DNA from: Gammaproteobacteria bacterium | Lineage (GTDB): Bacteria > Pseudomonadota > Gammaproteobacteria > CAISUE01 | Direction: 5' to 3' | NCBI GenBank assembly: GCA_021156105.1 | Contig: JAJNBD010000009.1 | Coordinates: 52,994-116,993, forward strand | DNA: 64,000 bases | Shown here: piece after piece, positions 55,709-64,000 of the stretch | How positions within the stretch are numbered: position 1 is the stretch's first letter | How the letters are laid out: each line of letters begins with the position of its first letter | Translations under genes and position numbers: made by a program | Notes under the pieces: model-generated | What the model was told of the DNA's origin: nothing | The model's input: only the letters and a program-made list of their open reading frames with translations | Database searches by the model: none

Positions 55709-56440
55709 ATGGCCAGACATGACAAACCCGTTTCGCTTCCCTCTTTATCGCCTTCCCATTATCCTTCCGCATTATATGCGGCAGGGAAAATAAAGCCTAT
55801 CAAATCTCAAGCAGAAGAAAAACCAAAATTATCCTTGCCTTTTCTTAGGGCAGGAGGCGCAAGAAAAACTTCAAGTACGGGGGGGAAATCAAAGAGGGAA
55901 GCTAGCACGACGCACGAGGTTCAGATACTTCAAATTATTGACCGTGAACCATCCCCTAACCACGAAACAGCCGACCAGTCTACCCAGACTGACGTTTCAC
56001 CCGCTTCAGTCATTCCAGTACAATGGGCGCACAGGCCTGCGGCTAGACCACAAAGACTTCCTGTACTTAGACAATTATCGCGAAGCGAATTTGATCAAAA
56101 ACCTGAAGCCTATTCACCCTCAATTACGACGCATCAAACGGCACGGACGGCCCGGCCCGCTGTACAAACTGAGCTGCAGAGGCTTCCACCAATTAGGATG
56201 ATGTACGCAGACGAATATGCTGCTGAACTTGTAAGAGATTGTCAGCAAGATGTTGATAAAAAACTGTCCGCTTATACAGGCTTTTTTGAAAAGATTAATG
56301 CGAGAAGGAAAAATATGTTTGAGGCGTCGGGTAAGCCAATGCCGACTTCTTATTATAGTGAACAAACATATTCTCTGAGTGAAGATGAAGAGCGATCCGC
56401 CTTATCAACGCCATCATTTGAATCAAGGAAGACAGTATAA
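55709..56440 (+). CDS. Disordered orphan protein
   Basis: A 243-residue protein with no signal peptide or membrane segment. About residues 1-160 are rich in Pro, Ser, Thr, Arg and Lys and look disordered; residues 160-215 (MMYADEYAAELVRDCQQDVD...) may form helices, and the last 30 are acidic and Ser-rich. I recognise no family. A good ribosome site (aaggaa) precedes the ATG. Composition fits a host-directed effector or a structural accessory, but this is inference. It precedes the giant repeat protein by 77 bases. Confidence 0.6.
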   Translation: MARHDKPVSLPSLSPSHYPSALYAAGKIKPIKSQAEEKPKLSLPFLRAGGARKTSSTGGKSKREASTTHEVQILQIIDREPSPNHETADQSTQTDVSPASVIPVQWAHRPAARPQRLPVLRQLSRSEFDQKPEAYSPSITTHQTARTARPAVQTELQRLPPIRMMYADEYAAELVRDCQQDVDKKLSAYTGFFEKINARRKNMFEASGKPMPTSYYSEQTYSLSEDEERSALSTPSFESRKTV

Positions 56441-56517
56441 TCAGGGTTAAATAGAGCGCTTGCACAATCTGCAAGGAAAAATTACTTGGCGCAAAAAAAT
56501 ACTAAAAGGAGTAGGGG

Positions 56518-59500
56518 ATGCCAAAAGGGTTTGAGGATGTTTTAGTTGTACAGTACCAACGGGCAAAAATTGTCCAGGAGAAAAAGGATGCTTATCTTGA
56601 ATTTGTCTTCGATGGGCATCCCTCTAAATTCAAGATTTCAAAGTCAAATGTCAGCTCGCAAGAATTACAAACCTTGCTGGAGGATAAGCTCGCTGATTTC
56701 TGTCAACAAATAGCTATTAATCAAGAGGTGGCATTTCTTGAAGAGTTTACTCGGTTATACCAAAAAGGTTATCCCATTGACCAGTTGGATCTTGCTGGCA
56801 TAAACACAGAAGCTTATGTCGGTTTTTTAAGTGTTCAAGGTTTTAAACAAGAATTATTAAGCTCAGAAAATGCTGAAGATTTATATTTTGATTACCTTGC
56901 GTCGTTACCTTCCCAAGCGTTACAACTTGAAGAAGTGTCTGCGGAATTATCAGCGCTTGTCGAGCTTACTCTTCAGGCAAAAATTGGTTATCCCGTTGAA
57001 TGGCTAGCTGAGCAAGCAAAAACTTTAGATGAAGCAATCATAGCCTTTTACTTAAAAAATTTTGCGGAATTTGATAGAGAAAAACTTCAGGATGAGGATG
57101 CCAGTGAAATTAGTGGAGGAGGAAAAGATTATAAAGTTTTTTGTCAGTTACTTAATAAACTTTCGAAAACTTATGCTGCAAAATCTTCAAGAGTTCCCAC
57201 TGCTTGGGAAATAGAATATGACGGCGTTGTCAGTTATAAATTAATCACAGGAGACGAGGTTGAAAGCTTTTCAACTAGTGATGAGTTAAGTGGTGAAATT
57301 GCGCGGCAAACCAATAATCATTGGTTGCTACAAACAGAAGATCAGGTCAGTTATTGGATTTTACATAAGGGCTGGTTTTCTTCAAAGCTAGCATCTTATT
57401 CACTTGAAAGATTTGTTGCAGAAGTCCAAGCAAAAGAAAAACAAGAGGCAGCAAGTCGGCGCAGATGGGCGATTGGGCTTGGTTTGTCAACTACGTTTGC
57501 GGGCGTGCAAGACCTTTTTGCCAGTGCTTTTTATGGGCGCCGAGGAGTGGCAGAAGATAACTTTGATTTTATCGGCGAAGAGTCTGTTACGATTAGTTCA
57601 GGTGCCTTAGCTTTACCAAGTGGTGCTGGATATGTGCAGCGAGAATCCACTTCTCAAAGCAATAGCTCTCAGTTGCTTTCTTCCATCGTCAACTATAAAT
57701 CATCCGTTGATTTTTTATCTTTCCCAAATTCTTTTCATCAGCTAACAAATTATGCCATTAACAGCTTGGTACCTTTCGTTGCCATGCGAAAGATGGGGCT
57801 TTCATCTTCTGTTTCGTTATTCGTTAGTGGAGTTTTTGGTGCGCTTAAAACAGTTTCGGGTGGGGTTACTAATACAACAGTAACGTTGCAGTTTGATGCG
57901 CCAACAGCAGCACCTGTAAGAATCTCCATTGAAAATAGCACGATGGGAATTACGTTTGCGCCGTCAACTGGTATGGCAATAACGGATGTTAAAGACTTAC
58001 CTTATGGATTATCGATATCTACGCCCTTAGTATCGACATCCATTAAGCTGATCTCTAATGTCCAAGCAATGAATTATTTAAGTGATTATTTACTTATTGG
58101 GACTTCAGGTGGAAGCATCTCTTGTTACAATCTTACAACTCTTACCGTTGCTAAATCTTTTCCTGTTTCTGGAGCGGTTTATGAATTTTCACAATTACCT
58201 GGTAGCTCAATCCTGTGGATAGCTGGGGCCTCTGGGTTATACGCCTGGAATATTTCTGGCACACCAACAAGTGTCGGTAGTTACGCGGGAAATCTTATTG
58301 GCGCTGTTGCTGTTAATAATGGCTTGGTATATGCCGCAGATGGTTTATCAACAAACCTTGTACGCATCATCAGTCAAACGACGATCACGCAAGTAAGATC
58401 GATCACTATTCCAAGTGGTACGATTAAACAACTTTGTGCATTAAATAATAATGCTTTGGCAGTTGCTGCTTCAACCGCGGGTGTTTATTTATATGCCAAC
58501 GTTGACAGTAGTCCAACTTTAGCCGCTACTATTTTGGTGCCGTCAGCAATTTCAGTGGGCTCATATGGTAATTATCTTTTTATTGTAGATACTAGCGGTT
58601 TATTTTATGTGGTGGATATTGCTTCTTTATCGGCGCCACGAATCATATATTTTTCTTCCGGCATCTTTTCCGGACGCACTTTATACGTTACGTCAGATGG
58701 TGCTATGGTTTATGTTACTCAAGCAAATGGCGTAGTTAATTTTTATAGCATTGTTGATTTGCCGCGAGTGACTTTTGTTGGCCAACGTTCTGTACCAGAC
58801 TTAGTATTGAAAATGGCAGCAACACCAACACAGACGTTAGTTACTTTGGGTCAAGGGTTGCTTGGCATACGTAAAGATAATTATTCGCAAAGAGTCGTTA
58901 AAGGTGATTTAATTCAGGCACAATTTAACCTTGGCACTTTGCAGACAGTAAGATCAGTCACCGTTTCTGGTACACCGCAACAGATTGTTAAAGTGGGTGC
59001 CAATTATTTTGTGGCATCGCAAGGAACAGGCCTACTGATTTATGATTCAAACTGGACATTGTTAGGTAGTTTTTCTGCGACAGGCGTGAAATCGCTTGCT
59101 GTATTACCAACAGGAAATACGGTCATCATTGCAAATGGTAGTTCTGGTGCGCAAATTATTAACACCACGAATAAAGCAAGCCCGGCACTAATTTCTACGA
59201 TTACGCCAGGAACAAGAAATTTTCAAAGTGTGGCTATCTCGCCGACCAATAGCAACTATATTGCACTAGCCGATTCAAGTGGTAGTGTAGTTGTCTACAG
59301 TATTGCTACCTTAGCTTCACCCTCTCAAGTTTCTTCAACAGCTGTTGCTGGATCAAACTTTCACGCTATTGGTTTTGCTTCCGATGGCACGACAGTTTAT
59401 GCTGCTGGGAATGGATCTATCTCTGGCGGCTTAAATTATAAAGGACCACTGGTTGAAATTACCAATGCCTTAACGGCGACACCAACATTGGCAAGAACAA

Positions 59501-62500
59501 GTTATATGCCCTATGGCGGTGAAAGCTTAGCCATTACTTCTGACCAGCAATATATCCTTGTTGCAGGCAGTGTGAACGGGGGATTGTTGGTCTTTTCTCG
59601 TCAAACACTGAAAGTTGTTGCTTCAAGTCTTTTAAATACAACTGCACGTGGCGTTGCGGTGTGTGGCACGACAACTTCGCCTGCGGGTTATTTCTTTGCA
59701 CTCGCTACCGATGCGGGTACTTATGTTTTCTTTTTTGATCCTGCTGCGCAAAGCCTTACGCAAGTTGCTGATTTAAATAATGCTGCTAAGTCTCTCTTAA
59801 TGGATGGTGCTCAGTTAATCACGGGGGGCACGGGTATTCAAGCATTTGATCTGAGTCAACAAAGCGTTTCACTTAATCCAATGTTTAATACAAGCGTGTC
59901 AGTTTATGGTAGCGATGGTGCACAGCAAGAAGAAGATCAACCCATTTGGATTATGCCAACGCCAGCATATCAAGCGCCAGCATCAAATCAGCCTTATCAA
60001 CTCGGGATAGCTTCAAGTATTAGCGCTGGTCAAATTACACAAGGGGTGGGCGTAACGGCTAACATTTCCTTTTCTGACTCTAATGCTGTGATTTCTGTTC
60101 CTAGCTATCCAGATGTGACAGTTATTATTAGCCCAGGTCAGCTTACAGCGACCAGTAATGTTTATGGTGTGGCGAATTTAAATGCACTATTAGCAAATAT
60201 CCAGGTAACTTCTGCCGCGGCGAGTCTAACAGCAAGTTGCTCTTTTACCGATCAAGTGCATACCGTTATTCAAAGTAATGTCTCATTTTCACCACAGCAT
60301 ACTTTGTTTTTGAATGCGAATAGTGGGTTTAGTTCAGTTTATTCGGGCAATACCAATACTTTTGCTAACCTAGGCTCAATTAACTCGCCTGCCACACAAG
60401 CAACGGTTGTCATAAGTATTCCTGCGGCGCAAATGACAGCGGCAAATGTAACTGTGTTTACGACTACCGCAGCAAGCGGCGCAACAGTAACCTACCAAAG
60501 TGGTTCAATCACAATAACAGGTACACCTAGCGCCGTTAATGCAACGTTAGCAAATGGTATTACGCTGCGAGCAAATAATATTGATTTTGCTGGTGCTCTT
60601 TCGCTGAATATGACTGCTGCAGATAATATTAATGGTTCCGGTTATCAAGTAACTTCAGCGACAAGTGTCAGTTTACAAGCGTTGCCTAATACAGTCCCAG
60701 CTTATAGCGGTGGATATTCAGTACCAAATATTGTTGCCGGAAATAGTGTAACTATAAACTTAGCGGCGCTATTTAGCAGTGCAGATGGTCGCCCAGTAAC
60801 ATTGTCCGTTAATTTATCTAACTTCCCTGCAGGAATGGCAAGTTATAACGCATCGACAGGTTTGTTGACGGTTTCTACACAAGCTTTAATCCAGCAAGCA
60901 GGTACTTATAATTTTGCAGTGACTGCTACAAATGGCAATCAACAATTAACGCAAACCTTTCAAGCCAATGTTCAGCCACCGCCCTATGCGACGCCCGTTT
61001 GGTCGAGTACGATCACCACAAAAACTAAAGTGGCAGGCAGTGCAGAAAGTTTTAGTTTAGGTACCGTAACAAGCAGTGATGGTCGTACATCAACTTATAG
61101 TTTGGCTGTGCTGGATCAAAGTAACCAGCCGGTGTCTGGTACTTGGTATAGCATTAATAGTACGACTGGCGTGGTCAGTTTAACTTCGAGTCTACCAGCA
61201 GGAAGTTACACGTTAAGAGTCACGGCACAAAATGGCAGTGCTTCTGCGACGAGTGATTTAAATTTAACCGTAATGCCTGCGTTAACTGCTGCTGTTGCAC
61301 CCAGTGTTTCACTGCAGCAAGCTGCTGTGGGAACTGCTTTTTCATTTACTGTACCGGCGTTTACCAGTATTACCTCGGGTGCCACCACTACAGATAGCTT
61401 CACTAATTTACCTACGGGGTGGAGTTATAACGCCAGCACACGCGTGTTGACAGGGACACCAACAAAAACCATGTCGACGCTTGCTTTAACGGAAGCATTT
61501 ACTGTTAGTCGCACCAATCCTGAAACCAATCAATTAGAAAGTTTTACCACCAATTTAACTTTGAATGTGCAAGTTCAGCCAAGTTTAGCAATGAGTAATT
61601 TCGCGCAAACCGTGAGCGGTGGTATTTCAACGCAAGCTTTAAGTGTGGTAAATAATACTTTAGCAATTACTACGCCAGCTTCTAATCTTACGGCAATTTT
61701 ACAAGTCAGCACTTCATCGGCAAGTTTGCAATTAACCGCTTCAGGTGCAGCGGCTGTTACTCAACCAAGCGCAGGTGTATACCAAGTGACAGGCCCTAAA
61801 GCCGACGTGGTTAATACCCTAAAAACCCTTAAAGCTTTAGTTAATAATGTCGACTTTTCAGGTAACGTCGCCATTAGTGCAACGATTCAAGATGGCGTGA
61901 ATAATGATGTAACGCAAACGATCACCGCGCAGTTTCAACCTTTACCTTATGCAACGCCCGTTTGGTCAAGTACAAGCTTAACCACAAAAACTAAAGTGGC
62001 AGGCAGTGCAGAAAGTTTTAGTTTAGGTACCGTGACAAGCAGCGATGGTCGTACATCCACTTATAGTTTGGCTGTGCTGGATCAAAGTAACCAGCCGGTG
62101 TCTGGTGCTTGGTATAGCATTAATGGTACGACTGGAGTAGTTAGTTTAACCGCAGGTTTACCAGCAGGAAATTACACGTTAAGAGTCACGGCACAAAATG
62201 GCAATGCTTCTGCGACGAGTGATTTAAATTTAACCGTAATGCCTGCGTTAACTGCTGCTGTTGCACCCAGCGTTTCACTGCAGCAAGCTGCTGTGGGAAC
62301 TGCTTTTTCATTTACTGTACCGGCGTTTACCAGTATTACCTCGGGTGCCACCACGACAGATGGCTTCACTAATTTGCCTACGGGGTGGAGTTATGACGCC
62401 AGCACACGAGTGTTGACAGGGACACCAACAAAAACTATGTCGATGCTTGCTTTAACGGAAGCATTTACTGTCAGCCGCACCAACCCTGAAACTAATCAAT

Positions 62501-64000
62501 TAGAAAGTTTTACTACTAATTTAACTTTGAATTTTCAAGTTCAGCCGAGTTTAGCAATGAGTAATTTCGCACAAACCGTGAGCGGTGGTATTTCAACGCA
62601 AGCTTTAAGTATCATAAATAATACTTTAGCAATTACTACGCCAGCTTCTAATCTTACGGCAATTTTACAAGCGAATGTCTCAGCAAGTTTGCAATTAACC
62701 GCTTCAGGTGCAGCGGTTGTTAGCCAACCAAGCGCGGGTGTGTGCCAAGTGACAGGCCCTAAAGCCGATGTTATTGCCACTCTGAAAACCTTAAAAGCAC
62801 AAGTCAGCGATGTTGATTTTGCAGGCGATGTTGCCATTAGCGCAACGATTCAAGATGGCGTGAATAATGATGTAACGCAAACGATCACGGCACAGTTTCA
62901 ACCTTTACCCTATGCAACACCTGTTTGGTCAAATACAAGCTTAACTACAAAAACTAAAGTGGCAGGTAGTGCAGAAAGTTTTAGTTTAGGTACCGTAACG
63001 AGCAGTGATGGTCGTACATCCACTTATAGTTTGGTTGTGCTGGATCAAAGTAACCAGCCGGTGTCTGGTGCTTGGTATAGCATTAATAGTACGACTGGAG
63101 TAGTTAGTTTAACCGCAGGTTTACCAGCAGGAAATTACACGTTAAGAGTCACGGCACAAAATGGCAGTGCTTCCACGGCGAGTGATTTAAATTTAACCGT
63201 ACTGCCTGTGTTAGCCGCCGCCATTGCACCCAGCGTTTCACTGCAGCAAGCTGCTGTGGGAACTGCTTTTTCATTTACTGTACCGGCGTTTACCAGTATT
63301 ACCTCGGGTGCTACCACGACAGATAGCTTCACTAATTTGCCTACGGGGTGGAGTTATAACACCAGCACACGCGTGTTAACAGGGATACCAACAAAAACCA
63401 TGTCGACGCTTGCTTTAACGGAAGCATTTACTGTTAGTCGTACCAATCCTGAAACCAATCAATTAGAAAGTTTTACCACCAATTTAACTTTGAATGTTCA
63501 AGTTCAGCCGAGTTTAGCAATTAGTAATTTCGCGCAAACTGTGAGCGGTGGTATTTCAACGCAAGCCTTAAGTGTGGTAAATAATACTTTAGCAATTACC
63601 ACGCCAGCTTCTAATCTCACAGCCATTTTACAAATCAGCACTTCATCAGCAAGTTTGCAATTAACCGCTTCAGGTGCAGCCGTAGTTACTCAACCAAGCG
63701 CGGGTGTATATCAAGTGACAGGTCCTAAAGCCGATGTTATTGCCACCCTGAAAACCTTAAAAGCACAAGTCAGCAATGTTGATTTTGCAGGCGATGTTGC
63801 CATTAGCGCAACGATTCAAGATGGCGTGAATAATGATGTAACACAAACGATCACCGCACAGTTTCAACCTTTACCTTATGCAACACCTGTTTGGTCAAAT
63901 GCAAGCTTAACTACAAAAACTAAAGTAGCAGGCAGTGCAGAAAGTTTTAGTTTAGGCACCGTGACAAGCAGTGATGGCCGTACATCAACTTATAGTTTGG
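56518..64000 (+). CDS. Giant tandem-repeat surface-type protein, C-terminus outside the window
   Basis: The frame opens at ATG 56518 (GGAG upstream) and stays open to the edge: at least 2,494 codons. Residues 1-310 look soluble and helical; about 313-335 (RRRWAIGLGLSTTFAGVQDLF) is a basic stretch followed by a hydrophobic segment that could act as an internal signal or anchor. Residues about 480-1150 repeat a short Gly/Ser/Val-rich strand pattern with phrases like LYVTSDG, NYIALADSSG and TVYAAGNG, as in beta-propellers. From about 1150 on are Ig/cadherin-like strands, and from 60982 tandem units of 321-322 residues. A large adhesin is likely; the export route is unknown because the end is missing. 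Confidence 0.85.
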   Translation, partial: MPKGFEDVLVVQYQRAKIVQEKKDAYLEFVFDGHPSKFKISKSNVSSQELQTLLEDKLADFCQQIAINQEVAFLEEFTRLYQKGYPIDQLDLAGINTEAYVGFLSVQGFKQELLSSENAEDLYFDYLASLPSQALQLEEVSAELSALVELTLQAKIGYPVEWLAEQAKTLDEAIIAFYLKNFAEFDREKLQDEDASEISGGGKDYKVFCQLLNKLSKTYAAKSSRVPTAWEIEYDGVVSYKLITGDEVESFSTSDELSGEIARQTNNHWLLQTEDQVSYWILHKGWFSSKLASYSLERFVAEVQAKEKQEAASRRRWAIGLGLSTTFAGVQDLFASAFYGRRGVAEDNFDFIGEESVTISSGALALPSGAGYVQRESTSQSNSSQLLSSIVNYKSSVDFLSFPNSFHQLTNYAINSLVPFVAMRKMGLSSSVSLFVSGVFGALKTVSGGVTNTTVTLQFDAPTAAPVRISIENSTMGITFAPSTGMAITDVKDLPYGLSISTPLVSTSIKLISNVQAMNYLSDYLLIGTSGGSISCYNLTTLTVAKSFPVSGAVYEFSQLPGSSILWIAGASGLYAWNISGTPTSVGSYAGNLIGAVAVNNGLVYAADGLSTNLVRIISQTTITQVRSITIPSGTIKQLCALNNNALAVAASTAGVYLYANVDSSPTLAATILVPSAISVGSYGNYLFIVDTSGLFYVVDIASLSAPRIIYFSSGIFSGRTLYVTSDGAMVYVTQANGVVNFYSIVDLPRVTFVGQRSVPDLVLKMAATPTQTLVTLGQGLLGIRKDNYSQRVVKGDLIQAQFNLGTLQTVRSVTVSGTPQQIVKVGANYFVASQGTGLLIYDSNWTLLGSFSATGVKSLAVLPTGNTVIIANGSSGAQIINTTNKASPALISTITPGTRNFQSVAISPTNSNYIALADSSGSVVVYSIATLASPSQVSSTAVAGSNFHAIGFASDGTTVYAAGNGSISGGLNYKGPLVEITNALTATPTLARTSYMPYGGESLAITSDQQYILVAGSVNGGLLVFSRQTLKVVASSLLNTTARGVAVCGTTTSPAGYFFALATDAGTYVFFFDPAAQSLTQVADLNNAAKSLLMDGAQLITGGTGIQAFDLSQQSVSLNPMFNTSVSVYGSDGAQQEEDQPIWIMPTPAYQAPASNQPYQLGIASSISAGQITQGVGVTANISFSDSNAVISVPSYPDVTVIISPGQLTATSNVYGVANLNALLANIQVTSAAASLTASCSFTDQVHTVIQSNVSFSPQHTLFLNANSGFSSVYSGNTNTFANLGSINSPATQATVVISIPAAQMTAANVTVFTTTAASGATVTYQSGSITITGTPSAVNATLANGITLRANNIDFAGALSLNMTAADNINGSGYQVTSATSVSLQALPNTVPAYSGGYSVPNIVAGNSVTINLAALFSSADGRPVTLSVNLSNFPAGMASYNASTGLLTVSTQALIQQAGTYNFAVTATNGNQQLTQTFQANVQPPPYATPVWSSTITTKTKVAGSAESFSLGTVTSSDGRTSTYSLAVLDQSNQPVSGTWYSINSTTGVVSLTSSLPAGSYTLRVTAQNGSASATSDLNLTVMPALTAAVAPSVSLQQAAVGTAFSFTVPAFTSITSGATTTDSFTNLPTGWSYNASTRVLTGTPTKTMSTLALTEAFTVSRTNPETNQLESFTTNLTLNVQVQPSLAMSNFAQTVSGGISTQALSVVNNTLAITTPASNLTAILQVSTSSASLQLTASGAAAVTQPSAGVYQVTGPKADVVNTLKTLKALVNNVDFSGNVAISATIQDGVNNDVTQTITAQFQPLPYATPVWSSTSLTTKTKVAGSAESFSLGTVTSSDGRTSTYSLAVLDQSNQPVSGAWYSINGTTGVVSLTAGLPAGNYTLRVTAQNGNASATSDLNLTVMPALTAAVAPSVSLQQAAVGTAFSFTVPAFTSITSGATTTDGFTNLPTGWSYDASTRVLTGTPTKTMSMLALTEAFTVSRTNPETNQLESFTTNLTLNFQVQPSLAMSNFAQTVSGGISTQALSIINNTLAITTPASNLTAILQANVSASLQLTASGAAVVSQPSAGVCQVTGPKADVIATLKTLKAQVSDVDFAGDVAISATIQDGVNNDVTQTITAQFQPLPYATPVWSNTSLTTKTKVAGSAESFSLGTVTSSDGRTSTYSLVVLDQSNQPVSGAWYSINSTTGVVSLTAGLPAGNYTLRVTAQNGSASTASDLNLTVLPVLAAAIAPSVSLQQAAVGTAFSFTVPAFTSITSGATTTDSFTNLPTGWSYNTSTRVLTGIPTKTMSTLALTEAFTVSRTNPETNQLESFTTNLTLNVQVQPSLAISNFAQTVSGGISTQALSVVNNTLAITTPASNLTAILQISTSSASLQLTASGAAVVTQPSAGVYQVTGPKADVIATLKTLKAQVSNVDFAGDVAISATIQDGVNNDVTQTITAQFQPLPYATPVWSNASLTTKTKVAGSAESFSLGTVTSSDGRTSTYSL
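60982..64000 (+). repeat. Tandem repeat units of 963-966 bp in the giant gene
   Basis: Units begin at 60982, 61945, 62908 and 63874 (the last cut by the window edge), each opening P-Y-A-T-P-V-W-S and followed by three subdomains: about 98 residues ending DLNLTVMP, about 100 with SFTNLPTGWSYN-STRVLTGTPTKT (a He_PIG/cadherin-like pattern), and about 123 ending TITAQFQPL. The units are nearly identical at the DNA level, with the third one codon longer. One unit has Cys in place of Tyr (codon at 62743). Confidence 0.93.

Noticed and set aside
61206..63332. Minus-strand open frames of 65 codons at 61206, 62172 and 63135
   Set aside because: They lie at the same place in each tandem unit, opposite the giant gene, and reflect its codon pattern.

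Overview
The window looks like a chromosome segment of a low-G+C gammaproteobacterium, most likely in or near the Legionellales/Coxiellaceae. I base this on gene order (tig-clpP-clpX-lon-hupB, then tRNA-Val and tRNA-Asp), a PilB/PilC/pilin/PilZ type IV pilus block, AT-rich codon use, and several proline-rich, coiled-coil or repeat-rich orphan proteins of the kind common in host-associated members of that order. The assignment is inference from sequence alone.

Layout. 1-2.1 kb: end of pilB, pilC, a type IV pilin and a PilZ protein. 2.1-8.5 kb, minus strand: an SMR transporter, a small secreted protein, a phosphoribosyltransferase, an operon of a sugar-type MFS transporter and a GH13 glucosidase, and a MATE transporter whose 5' end lacks a normal start. 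8.5-9.9 kb: tRNA-Leu(TAG) with both ends duplicated outward, each duplication holding a related palindromic element with compensated stems, then a decayed IS4-type transposase. 9.9-11.7 kb: an orphan protein with an eight-residue tail repeat, and a 31-residue peptide gene (ending SCCG) next to a 166-residue protein. 12-18.5 kb: trigger factor, ClpP, ClpX, Lon and HU. 18.5-22 kb: a coiled-coil orphan, tRNA-Val and tRNA-Asp, and a secreted glycine-rich probable beta-barrel.

22.1-50.7 kb is one large polysaccharide (O-antigen or capsule) locus on the plus strand, lying where many relatives go straight from hupB/tRNA to ppiD. It holds (a) genes for a dTDP-3-amino-3,6-dideoxyhexose (FdtA/FdtB type), a PhaB-like ketoreductase and a hexapeptide acyltransferase, suggesting a 3-hydroxybutyryl-type N-acyl group; (b) Wzx, Wzy and glycosyltransferases; (c) GalE, an AsnB-type amidotransferase, and TviB/TviC for a UDP-GalNAc-uronate route; (d) a PglC-like initiating transferase; (e) a cassette of acyl carrier protein, FabG-like reductase, AMP-dependent ligase, LuxE-like and LuxC-like proteins, followed by PglD-like and PglE-like genes; (f) a membrane-anchored epimerase/dehydratase-type SDR, an LhgO-like oxidase, and Wzb, Wza and Wzc for polymer export. 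Part (e) is the best candidate for an undescribed pathway: an activated acid reduced to an aldehyde and possibly aminated for use in a glycan. No luciferase genes are present.

50.8-55.4 kb returns to housekeeping genes: ppiD (apparently without its parvulin domain), tyrS, a small secreted protein, ubiE and ispF. 55.7-64 kb: a disordered orphan protein, then a gene that stays open from 56,518 to the window edge (at least 2,494 codons). It encodes a giant surface-type protein with nearly identical tandem repeats of 321-322 residues. I saw no CRISPR array, complete insertion sequence, prophage or rRNA gene.
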